Of a stretch of 64,000 nucleotides of DNA, positions 27,469 to 36,347 are shown piece after piece. Location: positions 3,938,001-4,002,000 of the forward strand of contig NZ_CP040297.1 in NCBI RefSeq assembly GCF_013393945.1. The letters run 5' to 3'. How positions within the stretch are numbered: the first letter of the stretch is position 1; each line of letters opens with the position of its first letter. A model generated the notes under the pieces. The model was given only the letters and a program-made list of their open reading frames with translations, searched no databases and was not told where the DNA came from. A program made the position numbers and the translations under genes. This DNA comes from Nostoc sp. TCL26-01 (lineage in GTDB: Bacteria; Cyanobacteriota; Cyanobacteriia; Cyanobacteriales; Nostocaceae).

Positions 27469-27680
27469 TTAACATTCTCCAATTGCTTGAGCCGTTGCTT
27501 AAGTTCGTCAAGCTGACGATAAATTTCAAAAGTTGCCGCCGCAACATCCATAATTTTTGTGTAATCTGTCGGCAAACCCTCTGCTAAATCATGCAGATCC
27601 ATTTTCATTTGCCCAGCTTGACTGTTGAGGCGTTTGATTTTGGTTTTAAGTGCCTCAATACTCGTTTCTTCTACTTGCAT
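27465..27680 (-). CDS. DUF683 (CCE_0567-type) nif accessory protein
   Basis: 71 residues from the ATG at 27680; the upstream in-frame extension runs through an intergenic hairpin repeat. Two helices with the conserved LKTKIKRLNSQAGQMKMDLHD (quoted as a landmark near residue 10) and AEGLPTDY. This short coiled protein is regularly found between the DUF269 gene and nifW; its role is unknown. Confidence 0.88.
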   Translation of the reverse strand: MQVEETSIEALKTKIKRLNSQAGQMKMDLHDLAEGLPTDYTKIMDVAAATFEIYRQLDELKQRLKQLENVK

Positions 27681-27689
27681 CTTTTTCTC

Positions 27690-27754
27690 CTTTGTGTCTT
27701 TGTGCCTTTGTGGTGGAAAAGATTTAACTAACCACAGAGACACAGAGGCACAGA
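27690..27754. repeat. long hairpin repeat inside the nif operon
   Basis: Arms at 27690-27714 and 27730-27754, 25 nt each, with five differences that would mostly be G-U pairs in RNA, and a 15-nt loop. It separates the DUF269 and DUF683 genes. A related unpaired arm occurs at 49490-49512. Confidence 0.75.
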
Positions 27755-27760
27755 GTTTAT

Positions 27761-28237
27761 TTACAGTTTGCTCACTTCTTTATAGCGTTTAGCTAAATCA
27801 AGTCCTTTCTCAACAAATTTCTCGCCTTCTTCTGCTAGCTTTTCTAGAGATTCAAAACCAAAGCGATGTGCATCTCGTAAGGTTTTGACAGTGAGTAAAA
27901 GACGACCAGAAAAAACTAGCGCCCAACCAAAACCTTCATGGCTTAAATCAATCACAACTTGAGAAATTAAGCCTGTTTCTTGTTCAATTCTGGCAGCTAC
28001 AGCCCGGAAAAATGACATAATTCGGGCTTGAGTTACTGCGTCAACTTCACCTTCAATCGAAATTTCCCGTTTCTTTTGTTTGGTGACAACGAAAGCTTTG
28101 AGAAGTAAATCATCAGCCCAACTCCGGTAAACTCCATAAGCATCTTGTCCCCGGATTTGTAAGACTAATGTTTTTAAAAATGGTGAGGTGGCAACTACAC
28201 TATCAGCAGTGCCGTTTAAATTATTTTCTGGACTCAT
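27761..28237 (-). CDS. DUF269 NifX-associated protein
   Basis: 158 residues of the NifX-associated family (PF03270): MSPENNLNG start, FLKTLVLQIRGQDAYGVYR-type opening, and an all-helical end. It always follows nifX and is thought to help FeMo cofactor assembly. Its ATG overlaps the nifX stop codon by 4 nt. Confidence 0.92.
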   Translation of the reverse strand: MSPENNLNGTADSVVATSPFLKTLVLQIRGQDAYGVYRSWADDLLLKAFVVTKQKKREISIEGEVDAVTQARIMSFFRAVAARIEQETGLISQVVIDLSHEGFGWALVFSGRLLLTVKTLRDAHRFGFESLEKLAEEGEKFVEKGLDLAKRYKEVSKL

Positions 28238-28647
28238 ACTACTGCTTCGTCCTCAATTTCATCAGCAAAATTTGTGGTTTTTGGTTGCAAGGCTTTCCGC
28301 AACCAAGGTGGGGGATTTCCTTTCAAGGTTTCGACTAATTTATTGAGGATTTCACTAATTTTTTCTTCCTCTGATCGCGCCTTTACGGGAGTCACACCTT
28401 TTTTGATTAATTTAGCAGCCGCAGTCCCACCAATAGCCACAACATAAACAATGGCACAATCACCCAATGCTTCTAGTTTTGGCGCGAGTTTATCCTCATT
28501 TCCATCCTGTTTTAAATCGCTCTCAAATTTCAATGTTTCTAAGAATTGATATCCTTCAGCATTGATTTCATAAACATCAATTTCTTTTGCCGATCCAAAG
28601 TGAGAATTAACATGAACTCGGTCGCTGGTGGTGAAGGCAATTTTCAT
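28234..28647 (-). CDS. nifX: FeMo-cofactor carrier NifX
   Basis: 137 residues from the ATG at 28647 (MKIAFTTSDRVHVNSHFG); longer readings run into repeat sequence. NifX binds the NifB cofactor precursor and passes it between NifB and NifEN. The conserved NSHFGSAKEIDVYEI and VYVVAIGGTAAAKLIKKG (nucleotide-fold loop) are seen. Confidence 0.93.
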   Translation of the reverse strand: MKIAFTTSDRVHVNSHFGSAKEIDVYEINAEGYQFLETLKFESDLKQDGNEDKLAPKLEALGDCAIVYVVAIGGTAAAKLIKKGVTPVKARSEEEKISEILNKLVETLKGNPPPWLRKALQPKTTNFADEIEDEAVV

Positions 28648-28671
28648 TCTGATTACTCCTCTTTTTAGTGC

Positions 28672-28800
28672 TGAGTGGTGAGTGCTGAGTGGGGAGTAGG
28701 GGCGTATTGCAATACGCCCGTACAGGATTTCTGAGGGTTGAGTTTGAAGTGTTGAGTTTGAAGTAAAATTACTCAGCACTCAGCACTCGTTACTCAGCAC
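28672..28800. repeat. repeat-built hairpins between nifN and nifX
   Basis: GAGTGCT-type heptamers (28672-28696) can pair with their complement (28770-28800). Between them lies a perfect 20-bp palindrome, GGGCGTATTGCAATACGCCC (28700-28719). The palindrome is a stable stem inside the operon. Confidence 0.75.
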
Positions 28801-30121
28801 TAACTTCTATTCCCCATAAACTTTTAACTCTCGCTTCTTCCGCATCTATAAATAAGTTACCGATGCCAAATAAGACTTCCATTGAGCCGCGATAGCCGAC
28901 CTTGGTAAAATGACCATTACCTAAACGGTCATAGATGGGGATACCGAGACGATAGAGGGGGATGGAAAGACGTTTAGCGATCGCAACTACATTAGAATTA
29001 CCAATTAGTAGGTCAGATTCCACTCCTAGTTCTTCAAAGTCTTCTAAATCACCAATAGTGACACTCTTGATGGGGAGTTTTTCTAACAAAGGTGAACGTG
29101 TGGTGGTGACGGCGGCGTGAATTTGTGTCCCCATTGACTGTAAGAAGTGTACCATTGACCAAAGTAAGTCTGGTTCTAGGGCTAAAGAGATGCGCTTTGC
29201 ACCGAAGTAAAAGTGTGTGTCTAACATCGCATCTTGGAGTTGGCGACGTTGACGGCGGTACTTTTCTGGAACTGGTTGACTGCTGAGGATGGCTAAGGCT
29301 TGTAAAAATTCATCAACTGGTTCTAATCCTGTCAGTTCAGTAAACACCTCGTAGGGGATGTTAAACCGATCTTCCAAAATCCGCGCCGCCCCGCGCATAC
29401 TTTCACCCAAGGCGATGGTAAAGGCAGAACAACCAACATTTTGTAGCTGGGTTACAGTTGTGCCGCTAGTTGTGATTGCTGCATACTCATCTTCTAGGTG
29501 TCCATCTAAGGAAGCACCAATATCAGGAACAAAGATGGGGACTAAGCCGAAAGCGGTGACAATCTCTTTAATTTCTTGCAAATCTCCTGGTGTGAAAGCA
29601 GAACCAGCCAAAATTGTCACTTGTTCACTTCTGGTTCTCCCTGGTTGGGGAATTTCTGTAACGATACTTTCCACAGCCGCCGCAAATCCATCTTGCAACG
29701 CCCCTTTAAAATCTGGTGTAGGCGCGAATACAACTGGGAGGTGAGATATTTCGGGATGGCGATCGCGTATATCCTTGAGGAAGCGTTCTATATCATCGCC
29801 CCTGGTTTCTGTCAGTCCAGTGCTACACAACCCGATAATTTCTGGGCTAGACTTCTCCACCAAAGTGAGAATAGCCTGCTCGATATTATCTTCACCACCC
29901 AAAATGGTAGTTACTTCCGTCATTGCTGTCGTGGCGAGGGGAATTGCTTCCCGAAAATGCCGGACTAACACCACCTTGGCAAAAGCTGTACAACCTTGGG
30001 AACCGTGAAACAGAGGAATCATCCCCTTCAATCCCAAAAATGCCAGAGATGCGCCCAAAGCTTGACTTTGTTTGAGAGGATTAACTGCAACCGATTTATT
30101 AGGGATGGTGACGATCGCCAT
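28790..30121 (-). CDS. nifN: nitrogenase cofactor scaffold subunit NifN
   Basis: 443 residues. NifN pairs with NifE to form the scaffold on which the FeMo cofactor is matured. The start MAIVTIPNKSVAVNPLKQSQ, the PLFHGSQGCTAF motif (with its Cys) and the closing MEVLFGIGNLF are characteristic. It shares its 5' end sequence with a relic copy located 83 bp upstream, at the end of nifE. Confidence 0.95.
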   Translation of the reverse strand: MAIVTIPNKSVAVNPLKQSQALGASLAFLGLKGMIPLFHGSQGCTAFAKVVLVRHFREAIPLATTAMTEVTTILGGEDNIEQAILTLVEKSSPEIIGLCSTGLTETRGDDIERFLKDIRDRHPEISHLPVVFAPTPDFKGALQDGFAAAVESIVTEIPQPGRTRSEQVTILAGSAFTPGDLQEIKEIVTAFGLVPIFVPDIGASLDGHLEDEYAAITTSGTTVTQLQNVGCSAFTIALGESMRGAARILEDRFNIPYEVFTELTGLEPVDEFLQALAILSSQPVPEKYRRQRRQLQDAMLDTHFYFGAKRISLALEPDLLWSMVHFLQSMGTQIHAAVTTTRSPLLEKLPIKSVTIGDLEDFEELGVESDLLIGNSNVVAIAKRLSIPLYRLGIPIYDRLGNGHFTKVGYRGSMEVLFGIGNLFIDAEEARVKSLWGIEVSAE

Positions 30122-30224
30122 CAGATAAACTCCTCTATAGAGGTAACAGGTAACAGGGAACAGGGAACAGGGAATAGGGAATAGGGAACGATAGCGATCG
30201 CCATCAGATAAACTCCTCTATAGA
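30112..30224. repeat. duplicated nifE-nifN junction with heptamer repeats
   Basis: A 30-bp block starting CGATCGCCATCAGATAAACT occurs at 30112-30141 and 30195-30224. Between the copies is a run of (AACAGGG/AATAGGG)-type heptamers. Each copy contains the nifE stop and a nifN-like ATG as TGATG (minus strand). Confidence 0.85.
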
Positions 30225-31643
30225 TGCCAAAATATGATTTTGATTACTTGTATATCCTTGTACCCAGGTTCCATCCTCATCCCAAGGCGCAGGTCTGCGA
30301 ATTTGCTCCCAAATCGGGCTATAAAGCGCTTCGTACAACTCCCGCGCCATCTCAATCATCCCCATATAGCCAGCATAAGGATGATGGCGTTCTTGGTTGA
30401 TATCGAGGAAGGGAATCCGGGCTTTTAGGGCTGTATATTGGTTCCGACCACCAGCAATTAACATATCAGCTCGTGTATCCTTCACCAGTTGCAGCAGTTC
30501 TTTGGCATTGCCTTTCTCTAGCATGATGCCATCGACACCCAGCAACTTTTTGATTTTTGCCTTATCCTCCTCAGTACTCTTTCTCGTACTGGTAGCCACA
30601 ACTTCAATGCCCAAGTCCTTGGCTGCCGAGATAATCGACCAACTCTTAACACCACCTGTATATAATACAACTCGCTTACCTTTGAGGCGATCGCGATAAG
30701 GAGCCAGTGCCAAATCTAAATTAGCCGTCTCCTCAGCAATCAGCTTTTCTGTCCGCGCTTGCAAATCAGCGTCGCCCAATTTAGCCGCAATTTGCCGCAG
30801 ACACCGATTCATATCATCAATGCCATAAAAAGATTCTTCAATGTAGGGGATACCGTATTTTTCCTCCATCTTTCTCGCCATATTGAGCAGCGCCCGTGAA
30901 CAGATCATCACGTTCAGCTTGGCGCGGTGAGCATAGCGGATTTCTTCAAACCGAGCATCGCCTGTAATTTTGGACAGGACGCGAATACCCAATTTTTCTA
31001 GTAACGGCAGGACTCCCCACATTTCCCCGGCGATGTTATATTCGCCAATTAAGTTTATATCATAGGGTGTTGTGTATGCCGGTTCTGCTGTGCCGACAAC
31101 ATATTCTAATAAAGATTCACCACCAAAGCGGTTGCCTAAGTTCTTACTACCAATAAATCCCGGCGCAATTACTGGGATCACAGGAGTGCCAATTTTCTCT
31201 GCCGCAGTTTTGCACACAGCATCGATATCATCACCAATCAAAGCCGTCACACAAGTAGCGTAGACAAACACCGCCGATGGATTGTAGCGCTGATGTATTT
31301 CTAAAATTGCCTTATAGAGTTTCTTTTCTCCACCGAAAATCACATCATTTTCTGACATATCGGTAGTGAAACCCATCTTATACATTTGGGGTCCAGAAGA
31401 GAGACTACCACGACTACCCCAAGAATTACCAGCACAGGCGATCGGCCCATGCACCAAATGAGCCGCATCGACAATCGGGACAAGGGAAATCATCGCCCCA
31501 TCAAAAGCACAGCCCCCTTGAGCCGCCCCCGGTTGCGCTTGTTGCGTACAAGACTTATTCTTCTTTTCGCTGTGTTTGTGTTGGTTATGCTCACATCCCG
31601 ACTCATTCAGCAGCTCGTTGATTTTACCTTGGGTGTTCTTCAT
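30204..31643 (-). CDS. nifE: nitrogenase cofactor scaffold subunit NifE
   Basis: 479 residues. Landmarks are the N-terminal cysteines (NESGCEHN, NKSCTQQ), GGCAFDGAMISLVPI, HGPIACAGNSWGSRG and the C-terminal HPYAGYMGMIEMAREL. With NifN it receives the NifB product and inserts Mo and homocitrate. An unusual His/Lys-rich stretch (HNQHKHSEKKNKS) lies near the first Cys, as in Anabaena NifE. The stop codon TGA overlaps a relic ATG. Confidence 0.95.
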   Translation of the reverse strand: MKNTQGKINELLNESGCEHNQHKHSEKKNKSCTQQAQPGAAQGGCAFDGAMISLVPIVDAAHLVHGPIACAGNSWGSRGSLSSGPQMYKMGFTTDMSENDVIFGGEKKLYKAILEIHQRYNPSAVFVYATCVTALIGDDIDAVCKTAAEKIGTPVIPVIAPGFIGSKNLGNRFGGESLLEYVVGTAEPAYTTPYDINLIGEYNIAGEMWGVLPLLEKLGIRVLSKITGDARFEEIRYAHRAKLNVMICSRALLNMARKMEEKYGIPYIEESFYGIDDMNRCLRQIAAKLGDADLQARTEKLIAEETANLDLALAPYRDRLKGKRVVLYTGGVKSWSIISAAKDLGIEVVATSTRKSTEEDKAKIKKLLGVDGIMLEKGNAKELLQLVKDTRADMLIAGGRNQYTALKARIPFLDINQERHHPYAGYMGMIEMARELYEALYSPIWEQIRRPAPWDEDGTWVQGYTSNQNHILASIEEFI

Positions 31644-32084
31644 CTCTCTTCTCGTAGGCGATCGACATTGATAATTGTCAGTTATTAGTCATCAGCAATG
31701 AGTTTTTAACAGTTAACAGTTATCAGTTAACAGTTATCAGTGATGTATTTATCTTGGGGTCAAATCCCCGACTGAAACTGTAATAACTGTTAACTGATTT
31801 AATTATCAACTCATCAACTGATGACTGTTCATAATAAACTCTTGCAAAAATCTTCTCTAAACCAGACACACAAGTTAATTCGTAATTCGTAATTCGTAAT
31901 TCGTAATTAAGAAAGTAGAATTACATCTGTACTTTTCTGAATGAATTAGCATAATTCATCAGTGTGTATCGGTGGGTTCATTTTCATAAAATAGACCTTT
32001 GCAAGATAGATTGCCAAATGATTAGGTAACACAAAAAGCCAGAAAATATCTCATCTCTAGCCCCTAGCCTCTAACCTCTAGCCT
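31644..32084. promoter_or_regulatory. nifE upstream region packed with tandem heptamers
   Basis: 441 bp without a gene. It holds AACAGTT/ATCAGTT repeats (31707-31741), about four AATTCGT units (31876-31909) and about five CTCTAGC units (32055-32089). The last array runs into the 3' end of the next gene. A nifE promoter may lie here, but no firm motif was found. Confidence 0.6.
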
Positions 32085-32408
32085 CTAGCAAATGTACTTC
32101 GTTACATCCTCTCCACATTCATCAGCTAAATAAGCTAAAGCGCGAAAACGCAACCCGACAAAATCGTCATAAAGCGGATTGAGTTTACACAAAGCGGGAA
32201 TATGGATAGACTTCCCAAATAAACTAATATTTCGCTCAAAAGGACAACAGCAAGGGATTACTTGACAGATGATATGAGCGAAACGATTATGTTTAACGGG
32301 AACATTTTCCACTAACCGACGCAAAGGACTAAGAACATCAAAAGCGCCAGGTTTCTTATAGTTGGGTGGATGGAAATTAGGATGAGGGTGAGTGTGAGTT
32401 GATGACAT
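32085..32408 (-). CDS. Mo-dependent nitrogenase family protein (Mo-nitro_C)
   Basis: 107 residues. The conserved core QVIPCCCPFERNI and LCKLNPLYDDFVGLRFRALAYL match the small Mo-dependent nitrogenase C-terminal family (PF06967) found between nifK and nifE in heterocystous cyanobacteria. Its stop codon lies in a heptamer array. The function is not known. Confidence 0.85.
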   Translation of the reverse strand: MSSTHTHPHPNFHPPNYKKPGAFDVLSPLRRLVENVPVKHNRFAHIICQVIPCCCPFERNISLFGKSIHIPALCKLNPLYDDFVGLRFRALAYLADECGEDVTKYIC

Positions 32409-32462
32409 ACTTAGGAAGTTGAGGTGAATAGAGGAAATAGGGATTGGGAATCGGGAAGTTTT

Positions 32463-32529
32463 GAGTGCTGAGTCCTGAGTGCTGAGTAGGAAATTTTACT
32501 CAGCACTCGGAACTCATGACTCAGCACTC
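32463..32529. repeat. heptamer hairpin between nifK and the next gene
   Basis: GAGTGCTGAGT-type units (32463-32488) face their complement (32497-32529). This would give a long stem just after nifK and may set the drop in expression from nifDK to nifEN. Confidence 0.7.
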
Positions 32530-32559
32530 ATTTGTCTGTAGACTTTAATCGCGCAAGTT

Positions 32560-34098
32560 CTAGCGAATCAAGTCAAAGGAGATATCGGTCTTACCAGTGA
32601 TATTGGTGTTACGATCCATTTCATCCAACAGAGTGTTAACAACCCAGTTGAGGATGTTTAGACCACCTTGGTAGCCGAGAGTAGCATAGCGGTGTAAGTG
32701 GTGGCGATCGAACAGAGGATAACCAATCCGTACCATGGGGATTTTGGTATCGCGCCACAGGTACTTACCGTAGGAGTTACCCACGAAGAAGTCTACAGGC
32801 TCAGTGAACAACAAGGAACGGAAGTGCCACAAGTCTTTTTGAATCCAAACTTTAGCTTCTTTACCGAATGGGCTAGCTGCGAGGATCGCTTCCATTTCTT
32901 TCTTGAAGGTGTCATCACCGTTGTTGCAGAGGATGTGTACTGGTTCAGCACCCATTTCTAACAAGAAGCTGGTGATGGAGATGATCAAATCAGGATCGCC
33001 GTAGATAGCGAACTTCTTACCATGAATCCAAGCGTAGGAATCAGTGATAGCATCAACTAAACGACCGCGATCGATTTCCAATTCTTCAGGAATCGCTTTA
33101 CCAGTCAATTCAGAGATAGCTGTCAAGAATTCATCAGTACCCTTAACACCGAAGGGGCGCAATACTTTTGTTTCTTGCTTCCATTGAGTAGAGATATACT
33201 CACGGGTCTTGGGTGTGGTGTAAGCTTGGAGTGCAACAGTCGCTTTAGCGTTGATAGAATCAGCTGCATCTTCTAGCTTTGTACCGCCTGGATACATATC
33301 GAATTCACCAGTGTTGGGTGAATCGAAGTAGTCGCTGCTGTCAGACAGGATGGTGTAGTCAACATCCATTGCATTCAGCATCCGCTTAACTTCGCGGTTG
33401 TTACCTACATAGGTATCAAAACCAGGAATAATGTTGATTTTACCGTTGCTGTTAGCTGTTTTCTTGCCTTCTGTTAAATTTAACAGAATGCCCTTCATCA
33501 TGTTGTCGTAGCCGGTGATATGAGAACCAACAAAGCTAGGAGTGTGAGCAAAGGGTACGGGGAAGTCTTGAGGAATAGAACCAGCTTGCTTAGAGTTGGT
33601 GATGAACGCGCCTAAGTCGTCACCAATAACTTCAGCCATACAGGTAGTGCAAACAGCAATCATCTTTGGCTTGTACAGTTGGTATGAAACTTGCATACCT
33701 TCAATCATGTTGTTCAAGCCACCGAATACGGCTGCGTCTTCTGTCATCGAAGAAGACACTGCGGAGCAAGGCTCTTTGTAGTGACGGCTCAAGTGTGTAC
33801 GGAAGTAAGCAACGCAACCTTGAGAACCTTGTACGAAGGGTAGAGTAGCTTCAAAACCCAAAGCAGCAAACATTGCGCCTACAGGTTGGCAACCTTTAGC
33901 AGGGTTAATTGTCAGTGCTTCACGAGCGAAGTTCTTTTCCCGGTAGTCCCAAGATTTTGTCCACTCAGATACCCGTTCTACTTCTTCAGTAGAGTGAGCG
34001 CCTTCAAAGTTCTTTCTCTTGTTTTCAAACAGTTCGGTGTATTCTGGCTGTTTGAATAAATCAACGTGGTCTACAATTCTATCTGGATTCTGTGGCAT
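32560..34098 (-). CDS. nifK: nitrogenase MoFe protein beta subunit NifK
   Basis: 512 residues. NifK forms the alpha2-beta2 MoFe protein with NifD. The P-cluster ligands Cys70 (PAKGCQPVGA), Cys95 (GSQGCVAYF) and Cys153 (TTCMAEVIGD) are intact. Length and ends (MPQNPDRIVDHVDLF to TDISFDLIR) are normal. It follows the nifD fragment by about 215 bp on the same strand, so its transcription should depend on repair of nifD by excision. Confidence 0.97.
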   Translation of the reverse strand: MPQNPDRIVDHVDLFKQPEYTELFENKRKNFEGAHSTEEVERVSEWTKSWDYREKNFAREALTINPAKGCQPVGAMFAALGFEATLPFVQGSQGCVAYFRTHLSRHYKEPCSAVSSSMTEDAAVFGGLNNMIEGMQVSYQLYKPKMIAVCTTCMAEVIGDDLGAFITNSKQAGSIPQDFPVPFAHTPSFVGSHITGYDNMMKGILLNLTEGKKTANSNGKINIIPGFDTYVGNNREVKRMLNAMDVDYTILSDSSDYFDSPNTGEFDMYPGGTKLEDAADSINAKATVALQAYTTPKTREYISTQWKQETKVLRPFGVKGTDEFLTAISELTGKAIPEELEIDRGRLVDAITDSYAWIHGKKFAIYGDPDLIISITSFLLEMGAEPVHILCNNGDDTFKKEMEAILAASPFGKEAKVWIQKDLWHFRSLLFTEPVDFFVGNSYGKYLWRDTKIPMVRIGYPLFDRHHLHRYATLGYQGGLNILNWVVNTLLDEMDRNTNITGKTDISFDLIR

Positions 34099-34270
34099 TT
34101 GTGTATCTCTCTACGCTTGCTGGTTGGTTTGGCTGGTTGGTTTTTAAGTGATGATTTGACATAGCCTGGGGGGTTCACTCCCATCGAGAGAGTCACGAAT
34201 GATAAATCATGAATAATGAATAAAATATCTATCTATCCAGCATTCAGCATTCACCATTCCTCTCCAGATT

Positions 34271-34291
34271 CCTGGGGCTAAAAACCCCAGG
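34271..34291. repeat. hairpin between nifD and nifK
   Basis: CCTGGGG and CCCCAGG arms around a 7-nt loop. A further CCTGGGGGG lies at 34167. Such intergenic stems can protect or process the nifDK message. Confidence 0.6.
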
Positions 34292-34314
34292 CTATCCGTC
34301 TATTTACCTGGAAA

Positions 34315-34455
34315 TTAGGCAGCAGCCTTAGCTTTTGTCGCAGCTTTCTTCCAAGGAGCGCCAATTAATCCCCAAGTTGGGCTGTTGAGTGCTAAGTCCA
34401 TATCACGAGCGAAGATAGCAAATCCGTCATAACCGTGATAAGGGCCGGAGTAATT
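34315..34455 (-). pseudogene. nifD: 3' terminal segment of nifD (interrupted by the nifD element)
   Basis: Encodes the last 46 residues of the nitrogenase alpha subunit, NYSGPYHGYDGFAIFARD and onward to the end. Upstream of the Asn codon the reading continues into element sequence (a short, unrelated tail to about 34521). The missing 5' part and its FeMo-cofactor ligands lie beyond the far end of the element, outside the window. This is not decay: in heterocysts, site-specific excision is expected to rejoin the gene. Confidence 0.95.
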
Positions 34456-34456
34456 C
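34447..34456. other. nifD element attachment core, nifK-proximal end
   Basis: Minus strand AATTACTCCG, falling in the NifD Asn-Tyr-Ser-Gly codons. The classical repeat in Anabaena 7120 is GGATTACTCCG at the Asp-Tyr-Ser codons, so ATTACTCCG is shared. The partner copy is not in the window. Confidence 0.85.
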
Positions 34457-34494
34457 TTTTTGTGGTTTAATAGCCTATTGTTTACAATAAGCAG

Positions 34495-34509
34495 TGTTAA
34501 TTCCGAACA
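34495..34509 (+). promoter_or_regulatory. candidate NtcA-type site upstream of xisA
   Basis: TGTTAATTCCGAACA fits TGT-N9-ACA, the pattern reported for NtcA (BifA) binding upstream of xisA in Anabaena 7120. It lies 53 bp before the xisA start. ATTGTTTAC occurs on both sides of it. Confidence 0.5.
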
Positions 34510-34561
34510 TTGTTTACTCAAAACATATTAATTTTTAGGCTAAATATAGGCTAATACCACA

Positions 34562-35983
34562 GTGATACAAAATCAGGGTCAAGACAAATATCAACAAGCC
34601 TTTGCAGACTTAGAGCCAGTCTCATCTACCGATGGCAGTTTTCTCGGCTCAAGTCTGCAAGCACAGCAGCAAAGAGAACACATGAAAACAAAAGTACTAG
34701 AAGAATTAGAAAAGGTAAATCTGCGGTTGAAGTCTGCAAAAACAAAAGTCTCAATCCGGGAATCAAACGGAAGTCTGCAATTACGAGCAACATTACCGAT
34801 TAAACCAGGAGACAAAGATACAAACGGCACTGGCAGAAAACAATACAACCTCAGTTTAAATCTTCCTGCTAACTTAGATGGACTCAAAACAGCAGAAGAG
34901 GAAGCCTACGAGTTAGGTAAATTAATCGCCCGGAAAACCTTTGCATGGAATGACAAATATTTAGGCAATGAAGTAAATAAAAAAGATTTAAAAACTGTAG
35001 GAGAGTTACTAGAAAAATTTGCCGAAGAGTATTTTAAAACCCATAAACGCACGACAAAAAGCGAACACACCTTCTTTTACTATTTTTCCCGAACCCAACG
35101 ATACACAAATCCCCAAGATTTGGCTACTGCGGAAAATCTCATCAATTCAATCGCACAAATCGATAAAGAATGGGCTAGATATAATGCTGCCAGAGCCATA
35201 TCGGCATTTTGTCAAACATTCAATATAGAAATTGATTTGTCTAAGTATGCCAAAATGCCCGATCGCAATTCCCGCAACATCCCCACAGACACAGAAATCC
35301 TATCAGGAATTACCAAATTTGCAGACTATCTAACTACCAGAGGTAATCAAGTTAACGACGATGTAAAAGATAGCTGGCAACTCTGGCGCTGGACGTATGG
35401 GATGTTAGCAGTTTTTGGTTTACGCCCCAGAGAAATATTTATTAATCCTGATATTAATTGGTGGTTAAGCCAAGAAAACACAGACTTAACATGGAAAGTA
35501 AATAAAGAATGTAAGACTGGAGAAAGACAAGCATTACCATTACACAAAGAATGGATAGATGAATTTGATTTAAGAAACCCCAAATATTTAGAAATGCTGG
35601 CAATAGCAATTAGTAAAAAAGATAAAAGTAATCATGCAGAAATCACAGCTTTAACACAACGGGTTAGCTGGTGGTTCCGTAAAATCGGCTTAGATTTTAA
35701 ACCCTATGACTTACGCCACGCCTGGGCAATTCGCGCGCATATTTTAGGCATCCCCATCAAAGCAGCAGCCGATAATTTAGGGCATAGTGTGCAAGTTCAC
35801 ACCCAAACCTATCAGCGTTGGTTCTCCCTAGATATGCGGAAGTTGGCGATTAATCAGGCTTTGACTAAGAGGAATGAGGTTGAGGTTATTAGAGAGGAGA
35901 ATGCAAGGTTAAAAATGGAAAATGAAAACTTAAAGTTGGAGATTGAGAAGTTAAAGATGGAGTTAGTTTACAAGCGTAGTTAA
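34562..35983 (+). CDS. xisA: nifD element site-specific recombinase XisA
   Basis: 473 residues from a GTG start (MIQNQGQDKYQQAF). XisA is a tyrosine-type recombinase that excises the nifD element during heterocyst formation. Visible catalytic landmarks are the first Arg in FGLRPREIF, YDLRHAWAIR, LGHSVQVHTQ and the nucleophile Tyr417 in TQTYQRW. The C-terminal 40 residues form a coiled coil. Length and sequence agree with Anabaena XisA over the full protein. It is divergent from the nifD fragment, about 105 bp inside the element. Confidence 0.96.
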   Translation: MIQNQGQDKYQQAFADLEPVSSTDGSFLGSSLQAQQQREHMKTKVLEELEKVNLRLKSAKTKVSIRESNGSLQLRATLPIKPGDKDTNGTGRKQYNLSLNLPANLDGLKTAEEEAYELGKLIARKTFAWNDKYLGNEVNKKDLKTVGELLEKFAEEYFKTHKRTTKSEHTFFYYFSRTQRYTNPQDLATAENLINSIAQIDKEWARYNAARAISAFCQTFNIEIDLSKYAKMPDRNSRNIPTDTEILSGITKFADYLTTRGNQVNDDVKDSWQLWRWTYGMLAVFGLRPREIFINPDINWWLSQENTDLTWKVNKECKTGERQALPLHKEWIDEFDLRNPKYLEMLAIAISKKDKSNHAEITALTQRVSWWFRKIGLDFKPYDLRHAWAIRAHILGIPIKAAADNLGHSVQVHTQTYQRWFSLDMRKLAINQALTKRNEVEVIREENARLKMENENLKLEIEKLKMELVYKRS

Positions 35984-36134
35984 TTTAATGGTTTTTGATA
36001 TGTTATCATATCTACTGTTATGATCTATCCCTAAAAAAATATGTCAATAAAAACCTTAAAGCAAATACTTAAACTATATAAGTGAAACTGGATCGATTTG
36101 TAAATAGTATATTTCTTGTGTTATCAAAAAAACA

Positions 36135-36347
36135 ATGGAAATTCACGAACTTAAAGCATTAATTAAAGAGAGCATACGTGAAGTTTTGAGAGAAGAGCGA
36201 ATATTGCTCTGTCAAGTTCTTATACCCTATGTGAGTGATGAAGAACAAACAGAACTGAATGAAATTTTTGGTTCACCATCAGATTATGAAGAAGAGGAAT
36301 CAGTTGATATGACAGAGTGGGTTAGATATGGCAATAAAATTTCGTAA
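36135..36347 (+). CDS. putative antitoxin of a RelE/ParE-type pair
   Basis: 70 residues, acidic C-terminus (SDYEEEESVDMTEW). The N-terminal helix MEIHELKALIKESIREVLREE resembles small cyanobacterial antitoxins. It overlaps the next gene by 20 nt, the usual arrangement of type II toxin-antitoxin pairs with antitoxin first. Confidence 0.65.
   Translation: MEIHELKALIKESIREVLREERILLCQVLIPYVSDEEQTELNEIFGSPSDYEEEESVDMTEWVRYGNKIS

Noticed and set aside
31752..31775. GGGGTCAAATCCCCGAC looks like a tRNA T-arm
   Set aside because: No acceptor, D-arm or anticodon stem could be built around it. A tRNA search program would settle this; I treat it as chance.
34456..34521. Extended reading upstream of the nifD fragment (MSKQCSELTLLIVN)
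   Set aside because: This is element sequence read in frame by chance; NifD similarity begins only at the Asn-Tyr-Ser-Gly codons.
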